This document shows, piece by piece, positions 1 through 7,881 of a stretch of 64,000 nucleotides of DNA; within the stretch, counting starts at the first letter, position 1, and each line of letters opens with the position of its first letter. A program made the translations under genes and the position numbers. The DNA is from Paenarthrobacter nicotinovorans (GTDB taxonomy: Bacteria > Actinomycetota > Actinomycetes > Actinomycetales > Micrococcaceae): contig NZ_CP089293.1 of assembly GCF_021919345.1 (NCBI RefSeq), forward strand, positions 3,286,001 through 3,350,000, read 5' to 3'. Under the pieces are notes generated by a model, which saw only the letters and a program-made list of their open reading frames with translations, was not told where the DNA came from and did no database searches.

Positions 1-2
1 GG

Positions 3-467
3 ACTCCTAAGTTCACCCTCAGTCATGCCCTGCTCTTCTCAGCGGGGCTTTACGCCATGATCATGCTGGCAACAGACGTGGCCTTGAAGGATCCGGAACG
101 TATGCCGTACGTGGTTGCGGACCTTTGGATGCTGCCCGGGTTTGCGGCTATCATCGCTGCTGCTGCTTCGCGCGATATACGAGCCACAGGCGGTCACTTC
201 GCGGCCCGCCCCATAGTCAAGCTTGGCGAGTGGTCATTCGCGCTCTATCTGGTCCACGAGCTGTTCATTCTCAGCGCAGCTCCTGCAATCAATAGGCTTC
301 CGAACGTTGCAGGAATCCTCGCCTCTGGCGTGGTGCTCATTGCTGCGGTTCTTGGATCAGCAGCTTTGCATGAGTGGTTCGAGCGCCCGGTAGAGAAGCA
401 GATTAGGCATTGGGCTGGACGTGGAGCAGTGCGACCGTCCAGGGGCCGCAGGGCCTTTGTCAGGTAG
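3..467 (+). CDS. Acyltransferase family 3 membrane protein, C-terminal part
   Basis: The frame is already open at the left edge, so this is the 3' end (about 154 residues) of a longer gene. It has several hydrophobic spans, the segment GEWSFALYLVHE and, near the end, HEWFERPVEK. This pattern is typical of the last membrane helices of the acyltransferase-3 (OafA/YrhL) family, which O-acetylates or otherwise acylates cell-surface sugars. The tail after the last helix is short and basic (PSRGRRAFVR). It converges with the broken HNH gene that ends 17 bases downstream. Family assignment is fairly firm from the C-terminal pattern; the substrate cannot be told. Confidence 0.75.
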   Translation, partial: TPKFTLSHALLFSAGLYAMIMLATDVALKDPERMPYVVADLWMLPGFAAIIAAAASRDIRATGGHFAARPIVKLGEWSFALYLVHELFILSAAPAINRLPNVAGILASGVVLIAAVLGSAALHEWFERPVEKQIRHWAGRGAVRPSRGRRAFVR

Positions 468-483
468 CACCGAAGTTCACCAC

Positions 484-1339
484 CTAATCGCTCTCGAAGA
501 GCACGCCGAAGCCAGAGAGCGGCGAGGATCTGACAAAATCGGGAGCCAAGTTGTCGAAGGCGATGCCTAGGGGCCCTCCAATTGTCAGCCCCCCCCGAAA
601 GAGAGAGTGGTCCTGTCGTGGTCTTGTTCGGGTGGAACTGCAGCTCGGTGTTGGAGGCCACCTGCGCCAGCTGTACCACTGTCAGGGGATATTCGAACGG
701 AAACTCCGGATCCAGTCGAACTACCGGAACACGCTGTACCAGTTCAGCTTCGTCTCTGATTGTGAGGAATTCCGCCCTAAACATGTCGCCGTTTCCGTAT
801 GTGACGCTAACCAGCCGGCCCATCGGCGGACATTCCACCTTGCAGTCAGCGTCCGGTTCGATTACCCAGCAATTGTCGATAATGGAAGCACGCGGCCTGC
901 CCGACGTGGTCGGCATCTCAAAGTTCAATTGGAGCTCACCGTGCGCGTTTTTGGAGAACCACACTATCTTGCGGTCCCCGGCCTGAATAAGCACGTCAGT
1001 GTCGAGAAAAGCATTACCGCCTACGACCGCGAGGATCGACCTTCGCATCCAATCAAAGCGACCGGACACTGAGAGTCCGCGGCCTTTACCTTCGGCCTTA
1101 TAGCGCCTCAGTTGGTCATCGGTGTAGCTTCCGTTGTCTGCCTTATCTGCATGCTCCCGGCAGAGTGCAATCATCCCTTCAGGACGATGGCGCTTTTCCA
1201 CTCTGAACGGAGGATCAAAGTGATGCCACGTCAAATATGGGCTTCCGCAGACATCCCCATCTACATCGATGGGACAGTGAAACCCCACCTCCTCCCTGAG
1301 GATATCGAGCACCTTGCTAGGAATCTTTCGCGTCACCAT
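484..1339 (-). pseudogene. HNH-type nuclease-like protein, frameshifted in a G8 tract
   Basis: The N-terminal 70 residues carry a zinc/HNH-like pattern: Cys pair (CPIDVDGDVC), then WHHFDPPF, then GMIALCREHADKAD. The middle, to about residue 247, is a beta-rich domain with no family I recognise. At a run of eight C on the plus strand (589-596, G on the coding strand) the uninterrupted frame turns into Arg/Leu-rich sequence and would run to 245, across the acyltransferase gene. Removing one base gives instead LTIGGPLGIAFDNLAPDF and a stop at 484-486, 17 bases from the neighbouring gene. I read the intact product as about 284 residues. The break may be a real mutation, a slippage switch or a sequencing error. 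Confidence 0.7.
589..596. repeat. C8 homopolymer causing the frame break
   Basis: Eight consecutive C on the plus strand lie inside the HNH-like gene. With seven, the conserved-looking reading frame is restored, so this tract decides whether the protein is full length. Confidence 0.85.
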
Positions 1340-1786
1340 GCACCTCAGTAAAGCCCAGGCGTAGCGGATATCAAAAGACCCGGTCCTCGCGTTTCATTCG
1401 GCGTGACGCGGGTCGAGGAAACAGCTAGGTACCCGTGCACTGAAGCTCAATTGGTTTCGACTTTTGGGGGACTCATGCACGCGGAAATGGTCTGGACGCT
1501 GTCTGTCGTTGGTGCCTTCGTTGCTGGTGTTGTCGTGATCATCGTGCGGGAGTCCTCAGAAAAGATGCCATCGCCGGCCACTCAGTGCCCCAGTGCCAGC
1601 ATGAATACTCAGAGCCCGAGACCGGCAACGCCCTGAGACGGAGCGTGGTGGGGCTTCCCCCGCCCGCCCCGCTAGGTGCGCGGACCTGTCGATGGAGCGG
1701 GAAGCCACCGCCTTGGGTAGCCAAGATTGCGCCTGTGAACACCCTTTCCACACCACCCCCGCCACTGACTGGTACGGCCTTACGGC
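1340..1786. other. Sparse intergenic stretch
   Basis: About 450 bases lie between the HNH-like gene and the SGNH remnant. Apart from one candidate small membrane ORF (1475-1636) I see no gene, strong terminator or operator here. Confidence 0.5.
1475..1636 (+). CDS. Possible small single-span membrane protein
   Basis: An ATG preceded by TTGGGGGA at about 4 bases opens a 53-residue frame. It starts MHAEMVWTLSVVGAFVAGV, one clear membrane helix of about 20 residues, followed by a short polar Pro/Ser-rich tail. The frame extends upstream to 1403, but the ribosome binding site favours the later ATG. I recognise no family. The helix and the Shine-Dalgarno sequence are visible; that the gene is real is an inference. 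Confidence 0.35.
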   Translation: MHAEMVWTLSVVGAFVAGVVVIIVRESSEKMPSPATQCPSASMNTQSPRPATP

Positions 1787-3196
1787 TTAGTAGACGTCAT
1801 TGGGGAAGCTTCCCTGTGTGACCACGATCCTGTCGACGTCGACCTCTTCCAGGCTCGCGGTTCCGTTGGGGTCGGTGAACGGGTTCACGGTGAGCCCTGT
1901 TGATGCTGCGGCAACAGTGGTCGTGACGATCTTCCAATGCCACTGATCATAAATCGGCCGGTACTCTGTCGAGTTCATCAGGGCCGAGACGGTGTCAACC
2001 ACGGACACCCGCCCTGCTGTTGCTGGCTTGCCTGATGGGATGTCCATGCGGACCGCCACCGTCACGTCCTTGCCAGCGACGAGCGCGGGCGGGATGGTCT
2101 GGAACAGCTTCGCGGAAGCGTGGGCAGCCGTCTTTGCCACCTTGTAGCTGTATCTCTTGGATTTCTTTATGGCCGTGGACTGCGAGTGGGTCACGTTCTT
2201 TCCGTACCATCCGGCCAGGACGAACCCGCCTGGCACGCTGGTGTCCGTCAAGTCCCCATTGGTGAGCATGTTGCGACGGGACGTGTAGAGGCTAGGTGTC
2301 GTGGAGGTGGCTGGCTGCCCCACTGTGGTGTTCTGGAAGTGCCGCATAACCTCGGCAAGCCACACGAGATGGCCAGCCGCCGTGGGGTGCAAGCCGTCAC
2401 CCTGAACAAGAACGGTGTTGACGTCCCGCCCATCGCGGAGGACCACCATGTGCGCATCAATGAACGCGTAGCCGCGTTCGGCGGCGATCCTGCGGTACAT
2501 GTCTACACGGACGCCGGACTTCTGCGCGGATGCGCTGCTGCCCGGGTTCTGAGACATAAGGACGACTGACGCGGACGGAGCCCAAGTTCGGATGGTTTCG
2601 AGGTTCTGGACGTACCGGTCCCGCATCTGCCGTAACGTGTCTGTCGAGAGCTCGTTGTGGCCGTGGGAAAAGATGATGACGTCCGCGTTTGCCGGGGTGA
2701 CCAGCGTGGCGTAGCCGGTAACCGGGTAGGCAGAATCCTTGCCAGCAACAGAACCCATCCACAGGTTGATGTTGCGCGCACCTGTACCGGTGATGGTGAC
2801 AGGGTTGTTGTAGGCAACGCTCCCGTCGCGGTACCAGCGCGTCACGATGTTGTGCGTAGGAAACAGCGCCGCCAACTCTGCTGGTAGGCCCATGCCCCAC
2901 GTCGTGGTTGCGCCTTGGGCCACGGTTGAATCCGAGATGATCAGGATATTGACATCGCTGGCACCCGTGTAGATGCGACCCAATGCATCCTGGAGCGCGG
3001 AGGTGGTCGGGCCGTACTTCGCCACCGCCTCGGTCTTGTCCAGCTTGGCTGTGACCGAGGAAGTATCAGCCTTCCCCGCGAGGGCAGCAGCGCTGGCATA
3101 AGTGGCATTAAGCGCCGTGGCGCCCGGCTGAGACGGATTGCACCTAGTTACAATCGGGGACCTGTCCTCGCGAAACCTAACGATCCGCCAGTGCAC
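1787..3196 (-). pseudogene. SGNH/GDSL hydrolase, truncated at the N-terminus
   Basis: A clear SGNH hydrolase domain shows the modified block I (ILIISDSTVAQG), the block III-like SHGHNE and the catalytic pair DGLHPTAAGH. It is followed by a roughly 170-residue beta-sandwich-like C-terminal domain ending FPNDVY. Before it lies a segment rich in Ala/Asn/Thr (ALNATYASAAALAGKADTSS) that resembles the shaft of phage tail fibres. Upstream of about position 3139 the same frame turns into Arg-rich sequence in the spacer and over the end of the next gene, without a good start codon or ribosome binding site; GTG at 3196 is only the nearest candidate. I read it as a remnant of a longer secreted or phage-derived carbohydrate esterase. 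The domain is firm, the status as pseudogene less so. Confidence 0.65.
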
Positions 3197-3249
3197 GAGG
3201 CTGCGCCAGCACCGCCGTCGTGCGTTTCTGATCGCTTTCGCGACTGAGC

Positions 3250-4185
3250 CTAACCCCGCCCGACCTCCCAGGCCCGCATTCCATCCGCGAGCTCTCCCGC
3301 GTGCGTGTGGTGGAGGTAGTGCTCGCCGGGGATGGGCACCACGGTGCCGTCGGTGACGCTGGCGGCCTGGCGCCGGTGCAGCTCGAGCCACTCCGGGTTC
3401 TGTTTGTTCTCCGCAACCGCGAACAGCAGCAGCGGCAGATCCTTCGGGAAGCCGGTTCCCAGGGCGCGCTGGAAGTTCGAGCCTATGTGCTCCATCTCGT
3501 TGAGGTACGTGGGCGACATCGAATTCCGGTTGGTGAGCATCTGCATCTGCTCACGCGCGTATTCGGTATAAACGGGGTTGTCGTCGGAGCTGGTCACAGC
3601 TGTGATGAGCCGGAGCAGGCCAAGGTTTTTCGCGACAGACATCAGGCCTGTAGGGAACTCTGTATCCATGCCTGGTTGCCCCGGGACGGAAGTGTCAATG
3701 CCGACAAAGGCGCTGACTTCCTCCGGGTAACGGTTGGCGTAGTCGATGCCGTAGAGACCGGCGATGGAGTGCCCCATCAGGATGTAGCGATTGACGTTGA
3801 GAGCCTGGAGGGCCCCATGAACTTCCTGCACGATGTTTTCGGTAGTCCGGTCCCGGTCAGTGCCATCACTCAATCCGTAGCCCAACGGCTCCACCACAAT
3901 CACCCGGTGGTCCTTGGAAAGATCGCGGACCAGAGGTGCGAAGTCCAGCACCGGCGACGACGTCCCAAAGCCCGGTAACAGGACGACGTCCTTGATGCCG
4001 CTGCCGGTCACCAGGACGTTGATCTTCCTGCCGTCCACCTCCACCCGCTGACCATAGGATTCAATCCTGCTGCTCTCGGAATTGCTCGCCACTACGTTCA
4101 CCACGCTGGTGGTCGCCAACCCCAGCGCCACCACGGCTCCAATCGCAGAGACTGTCACGAGTAGTTTCTTTACTGCCCTCTTCAA
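3250..4185 (-). CDS. Membrane-anchored or secreted alpha/beta hydrolase
   Basis: The product is about 311 residues when started at TTG 4185, which has GGGAAGG five bases upstream; the longer frame to 4446 overlaps trkH and is Arg-rich, so I reject it. The N-terminus is a basic stretch plus one hydrophobic helix (LLVTVSAIGAVVALGLA), a signal anchor. The fold markers follow in order: oxyanion segment VVLLPGFGTSS, nucleophile elbow MGHSIAGLYG, and a late His in PGEHYLHHTHAGEL. The substrate is unknown; esterase or lipase-like activity is the usual guess for this superfamily. It stands alone, convergent to nothing, downstream of trkH on the same strand. Confidence 0.75.
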   Translation of the reverse strand: MKRAVKKLLVTVSAIGAVVALGLATTSVVNVVASNSESSRIESYGQRVEVDGRKINVLVTGSGIKDVVLLPGFGTSSPVLDFAPLVRDLSKDHRVIVVEPLGYGLSDGTDRDRTTENIVQEVHGALQALNVNRYILMGHSIAGLYGIDYANRYPEEVSAFVGIDTSVPGQPGMDTEFPTGLMSVAKNLGLLRLITAVTSSDDNPVYTEYAREQMQMLTNRNSMSPTYLNEMEHIGSNFQRALGTGFPKDLPLLLFAVAENKQNPEWLELHRRQAASVTDGTVVPIPGEHYLHHTHAGELADGMRAWEVGRG

Positions 4186-4372
4186 ACATGCCTTCCCAGT
4201 GCGCGCCGTGCGCCCTGTATCCAGCCTCGCTTGTCCCGGCGGCGAGCGCGTCACCCCAGGGTGCTCACTTGGGTAGTCCGTTCGGGGTACGAGGACTTCC
4301 TCCTTGGGATGACACCCGGCGCAGACCCCACGCAAAAGCCGGCGGTAGCAACGCCGTCGTGATCCCCGGTGC

Positions 4373-5770
4373 CTAACCGATGATCGGCCGTTCCTCGGGG
4401 AGCATGAACAACCTCGGCCGGGATGCCAGCGCGATGGCTGAGGCAACGGTGACGGAGCCGATGCGGCCGGTGAACATCAAGGCCATCAGCACCCATTCTG
4501 CGGTGGGCGGCAGGTGGTAGGTGATTCCTGTACTTAGGCCCACCGTGCCGAACGCGGAGATGGTTTCGAAGAGCACTTTCTCCAGGCTGTAGTCGGTAAC
4601 CATGAGGAGCAGCAGTGTCCCCAGGACAACGGCTCCTACACCCAGCAAGGCCACGGTGAGCGCTTGCCGTTGGGTGGATGAGCTGATGGAGCGGTGCGCG
4701 ATGGTGACCTGCTCGCGTCCGCGAACCTCGTTCCAGATGGCGAAGCCCAGGACCAGGAACGTGGTGATCTTGATACCGCCGGCGGTTCCTGCGCTCCCGC
4801 CGCCGATGAACATCAGAATGTTGGTGACCATCAGCGTTTCCGGGGTGGCTACGCCGTAGTCAATGCTGTTGAAACCGGCCGTCCTGGGAAACACGCCCCC
4901 TGCCAGGGAACCCAACAATTTGCCGGTGAAACTTAGCGGCCCCAGCGTCTCCGGGCGGTTCCATTCGAAGGCCGCGAACAGCACTATGCCCGCGCCCAGC
5001 AGCAGCAAAGAACCGTAGACGGTCAGCCGGAGATGCACGGTCCAGTTCTTGAACTTGAGGCCGGTCCTGAACAGCTGGATGATCACCGGGAAACCCAGTC
5101 CTCCAGCAACGATGGCGGCACAAATGGGGACGATGATCCAGGGGTCTTCAGCGAATCCGATGAGGTTGTCGCTGTACAGGGCAAAGCCTGCGTTATTAAA
5201 GGCGGAAATCGCATGGAAGACCCCATGCCAGAGGGCCGTGCCGGGGTTGTCGTCATAAGCGATCCAGAAACGTACTGTCAGGATGAGCGCCGTGCACGCC
5301 TCGAAAACGGCCATAATTTTGAGGACCTTGAAAAGGACGGACTTCACGTCGCCGAAGTTCAGGGTGTGGGTCTCGGACTGGGCCACCAGCTGGCCACGCA
5401 GGCCAATGGTCTTCCGCACAAACAATGCCAACAGGGTTGCCAGGGACATGATCCCGAAGCCACCCACCTGAATCAGTGCCAGGATCACCCCATGCCCGAA
5501 AGGCGTCCAGTACGTAGCAGTGTCAACGGTGATCAGACCGGTGACGCACACAGACGACACCGCGGTGAAGAACGCTGTGGTGACGATATCGCCGCTGTCG
5601 CCTGTCCTCGATATCGGCAGCATCAGCACGCCCGCGCCGACGATGATCACCGCCAGGAAAGCCAGAGGCACCAGACGGACCGGATGCAGCAGCCCCGACA
5701 CCAAGCGCTGCCCTTGGTCAGCAACAGCCAGTTGCAGCGGGCTGCGGCGGATGAGGGAGCGTTCAGTCAT
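4373..5770 (-). CDS. trkH: Potassium uptake protein TrkH/KtrB family
   Basis: This 465-residue polytopic membrane protein has four repeated membrane-pore-membrane units. The filter segments are visible in order as SSVCVTGL, SAFNNAGF, FPRTAGFN and AFGTVGLS, each with the Gly that lines the K+ path. Length fits TrkH/KtrB-type translocating subunits. The regulatory RCK subunit (TrkA/KtrA) is not in this window, so the partner must be encoded elsewhere. The gene diverges from the kdp operon across about 230 bases, which puts a constitutive-type and an inducible K+ importer side by side. ATG start; the family call is secure, Trk versus Ktr subtype is less so. Confidence 0.9.
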   Translation of the reverse strand: MTERSLIRRSPLQLAVADQGQRLVSGLLHPVRLVPLAFLAVIIVGAGVLMLPISRTGDSGDIVTTAFFTAVSSVCVTGLITVDTATYWTPFGHGVILALIQVGGFGIMSLATLLALFVRKTIGLRGQLVAQSETHTLNFGDVKSVLFKVLKIMAVFEACTALILTVRFWIAYDDNPGTALWHGVFHAISAFNNAGFALYSDNLIGFAEDPWIIVPICAAIVAGGLGFPVIIQLFRTGLKFKNWTVHLRLTVYGSLLLLGAGIVLFAAFEWNRPETLGPLSFTGKLLGSLAGGVFPRTAGFNSIDYGVATPETLMVTNILMFIGGGSAGTAGGIKITTFLVLGFAIWNEVRGREQVTIAHRSISSSTQRQALTVALLGVGAVVLGTLLLLMVTDYSLEKVLFETISAFGTVGLSTGITYHLPPTAEWVLMALMFTGRIGSVTVASAIALASRPRLFMLPEERPIIG

Positions 5771-5859
5771 GCCCGATCTTCCTAATGGGTAGGCTTCCGT
5801 GCCGAAGCTAGCACCGATCAGCTATGGATTGGCGGGAAGCGGGCAGATCTTGACGAATC

Positions 5860-5879
5860 CTTAACGCCCCCGCGTTAAG
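5860..5879. promoter_or_regulatory. Palindrome in the trkH/kdp divergent region
   Basis: CTTAACGC and GCGTTAAG form a perfect 8-base inverted repeat around a CCCC spacer. It lies 90 bases upstream of trkH and about 120 upstream of the first kdp frame, a suitable place for a regulator such as KdpE. The binding protein is inferred only. Confidence 0.5.
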
Positions 5880-5907
5880 AGCGCATCAAGATTTCCCACG
5901 TCCGCAT

Positions 5908-5927
5908 TAAGGAACCGTAAGGAACGT
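5908..5927 (+). promoter_or_regulatory. Tandem 10-base repeats upstream of kdp
   Basis: TAAGGAACCG is followed directly by TAAGGAACGT. Response regulators of the OmpR/KdpE type bind direct repeats one helical turn (10-11 bases) apart, so this is a good KdpE box candidate. No experiment is implied. Confidence 0.5.
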
Positions 5928-5956
5928 CTTTTCAGCACTTTTGCGGGAGTTGACTG

Positions 5957-5986
5957 TCATCAGCCCCGCAATCGGGGCACTGATGA
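5957..5986 (+). promoter_or_regulatory. Hairpin covering the first kdp ribosome binding site
   Basis: TCATCAGCCCCG pairs with CGGGGC plus TGATGA across a CAAT loop, with a two-base bulge (AC). The 3' arm ends in the first two bases of the GAAAGGA ribosome binding site (5985-5991) of the next frame. It could hinder translation initiation or act as an attenuator-like element. The pairing is seen; the role is inferred. Confidence 0.5.
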
Positions 5987-5998
5987 AAGGACGTTCCA

Positions 5999-6112
5999 GT
6001 GGCCGACGTGGCTGTTGTGGTGATTCTTGTGGTGAGCATGGGAATCGTGATGTGGGTGGCCCACCTGTTGGGCATGATGGTGGACGGCGAAGGCCCGGTG
6101 AGTGGGCGATGA
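5999..6112 (+). CDS. Small membrane protein at the head of the kdp operon
   Basis: A GTG seven bases after a good GAAAGGA site opens a 37-codon frame with one hydrophobic helix (VAVVVILVVSMGIVMWVAHL) and a short acidic/Gly tail. Its TGA overlaps the ATG of kdpF as ATGA (6109-6112), the typical sign of translational coupling. It is too short for most gene callers and I know no named family for it. The strong ribosome binding site, the helix and the coupling argue that it is translated as the first cistron. It may assist Kdp assembly as KdpF does, but that is inference. Confidence 0.55.
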   Translation: MADVAVVVILVVSMGIVMWVAHLLGMMVDGEGPVSGR

Positions 6113-6207
6113 ACGCGGACGCGATCATGTGGGTCAGTCTGTTCATCCTTGGCCTGGCCCTTGCAGGGTACCTGCTGGCTGTGCTCCTCAACCCGGAAAA
6201 GTGGTGA
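6109..6207 (+). CDS. kdpF: K+-transporting ATPase subunit KdpF
   Basis: This is a 32-residue single-span protein, MNADAIMWVSLFILGLALAG followed by YLLAVLLNPEKW. The ending L-x-x-P-E-K/R-W/F is the usual KdpF signature. KdpF is a small stabilising subunit of the KdpFABC complex in the cytoplasmic membrane. It starts inside the stop of the preceding small ORF and is followed after six bases by kdpA. Confidence 0.85.
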   Translation: MNADAIMWVSLFILGLALAGYLLAVLLNPEKW

Positions 6208-6213
6208 CCCCGG

Positions 6214-7881
6214 GTGGTCTTCAGTACTGCATCCTTCATCACCCAGATAGCCGTCCTGGTTCTGGTACTGCTTCTCCTTCACAAGCCTTTGGGTGTGTAC
6301 ATGGCCCGGGTCTTCACAGGTACCAAACACTCAAAGCCTGAAAAGGTCCTCTACCGCCTGGCCGGAGTGGACGCCGGGACTGAACAGAGCTGGTCTGTAT
6401 ATCTGCGCAGCGTTCTGCTCTTCTCGTTGATCTCCATTCTTGTGATCTTCGCGTTGCAGCGTCTCCAAGGCGTGCTGCCGGGCAGCAATTCCCTGCCGGG
6501 CGTGGACCCTTGGGTTGCCATGAACACGGCGATCTCGTTCGTCACCAACACCAACTGGCAAACATACGTTCCCGAGGCCACCGTGGGCATCTTCGTCCAG
6601 ATGTGCCTGCTCGCCGTACAGAACTTCCTCTCTGCCGCGGTGGGAATCGTGGTGGTCGTGGCCCTGATCCGCGGCATCGTCAGGACCACAACAGACCGGT
6701 TGGGCAACTTCTGGGTGGACCTCGCCCGCGCTTCGTTCCGCATCCTGTTGCCCATCGCGACCGTAGCGGCCATCGCCTTGGTGATTGGCGGCGTCGTGCA
6801 GAACTTCTGGTCCACCGACGTCACGAACGCCGCCACCGGCGCCGCGCAGACCATTCCCGGCGGTCCCGTGGCCTCACAGGAAGCCATCAAAGTCCTGGGC
6901 ACCAACGGAGGCGGCTACTTCAACGCCAACTCAGCCCACCCCTTTGAAAACCCGAGCGTCTTCACCAGTCTGTTCCAGGTTTTCCTCATTCTCCTCATCC
7001 CTTCCGCACTGCCGTACATGTACGGGCGGATGGTGGGAGACCAGCGCCAGGGCTACACCGTCGCCGCCGTCATGGGTGCCCTCTGGTTGACCTCGACGTG
7101 CCTGATGGCTTGGGCCGTCTCCTCCGCACAAGGAACGGCGACGGCGGCAGCCGGCGGCCTGGGTGAAGGCTTCGAACAGCGCCTGGGTCCGGCGGCCAGT
7201 TCCATCTTCGCCGCGTCCACAACCCTGACCTCCACCGGAGCGGTGAACGTCGCCCACGACTCGCTGCCTCCCTTGGCCGGCGGCGTCGCGATGCTGAACA
7301 TGATGCTCGGCGAAGTGGCACCCGGCGGAACAGGATCCGGGCTCTACGGCATGCTGGTCCTGGCCATCATCGCTGTCTTCATCGCAGGGCTGATGGTGGG
7401 GCGGACCCCGGAATTCCTGGGCAAGAAGATCAGCCCCCGCGAAATGAAAATCGCGGCCCTCTACATCCTGGTAACCCCCACCCTGGTGCTGGTACTCGCT
7501 GCTGTCTCGGCACTCCTGCCGGAGGTGATGGCCAATGCCCCGGCATCAGGACCGCACCAGTTCAGTGAACTGCTTTACGCCTTCACCTCCGGTGCCAACA
7601 ACAATGGTTCAGCCTTCGGCGGCATCACCAGCTCCGGCCCCTACCTCTCCACCCTGTTGGGGCTCGCCATGCTGTTGGGCCGGTTCCTTCCCATCGCCTT
7701 GGTCCTTGCGCTCGCAGGTTCCCTGGCACGGCAAAGGAAAATCCCGGTCTCCTCCGGCACGGTACCAACCCACGGCCCGCTGTTCGGCTCCCTGCTGCTG
7801 GGCGTGACCGTGATCCTCACCGCGCTCAGCTACTTCCCCGCCCTGGCTCTGGGCCCCCTCGCAGAAGGACTTATCAAATGA
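6214..7881 (+). CDS. kdpA: K+-transporting ATPase potassium-binding subunit KdpA
   Basis: KdpA is the channel-like, K+-selecting subunit of the Kdp P-type ATPase and is related to TrkH. This 555-residue protein has the family length and about ten membrane spans. Filter-like segments are visible: [38 protein letters not shown] and [11 protein letters not shown]. It starts with GTG at 6214, six bases after kdpF, without a strong ribosome binding site, so coupled translation is likely. Its stop overlaps the kdpB start as ATGA. Confidence 0.95.
   Translation: MVFSTASFITQIAVLVLVLLLLHKPLGVYMARVFTGTKHSKPEKVLYRLAGVDAGTEQSWSVYLRSVLLFSLISILVIFALQRLQGVLPGSNSLPGVDPWVAMNTAISFVTNTNWQTYVPEATVGIFVQMCLLAVQNFLSAAVGIVVVVALIRGIVRTTTDRLGNFWVDLARASFRILLPIATVAAIALVIGGVVQNFWSTDVTNAATGAAQTIPGGPVASQEAIKVLGTNGGGYFNANSAHPFENPSVFTSLFQVFLILLIPSALPYMYGRMVGDQRQGYTVAAVMGALWLTSTCLMAWAVSSAQGTATAAAGGLGEGFEQRLGPAASSIFAASTTLTSTGAVNVAHDSLPPLAGGVAMLNMMLGEVAPGGTGSGLYGMLVLAIIAVFIAGLMVGRTPEFLGKKISPREMKIAALYILVTPTLVLVLAAVSALLPEVMANAPASGPHQFSELLYAFTSGANNNGSAFGGITSSGPYLSTLLGLAMLLGRFLPIALVLALAGSLARQRKIPVSSGTVPTHGPLFGSLLLGVTVILTALSYFPALALGPLAEGLIK

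Noticed and set aside
245..483. Continuation of the HNH-like frame over the acyltransferase gene
   Set aside because: Composition turns Arg/Leu-rich after the C8 run; a one-base shift gives a better sequence and a stop at 484.
1339..1787. Intact prophage at the left edge
   Set aside because: Only an HNH-like and a fibre-like remnant are present; no capsid, portal, terminase or integrase genes.
3197..3391. N-terminal extension of the SGNH frame
   Set aside because: It overlaps the real alpha/beta hydrolase gene or is Arg-rich spacer, with no ribosome binding site.
3301..3978. 225-residue frame opposite the alpha/beta hydrolase
   Set aside because: It is a complement of a clear hydrolase gene and has no recognisable domain.
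4186..4446. Longer start of the alpha/beta hydrolase
   Set aside because: The extra residues are basic and Pro-rich, precede a signal anchor and overlap trkH.
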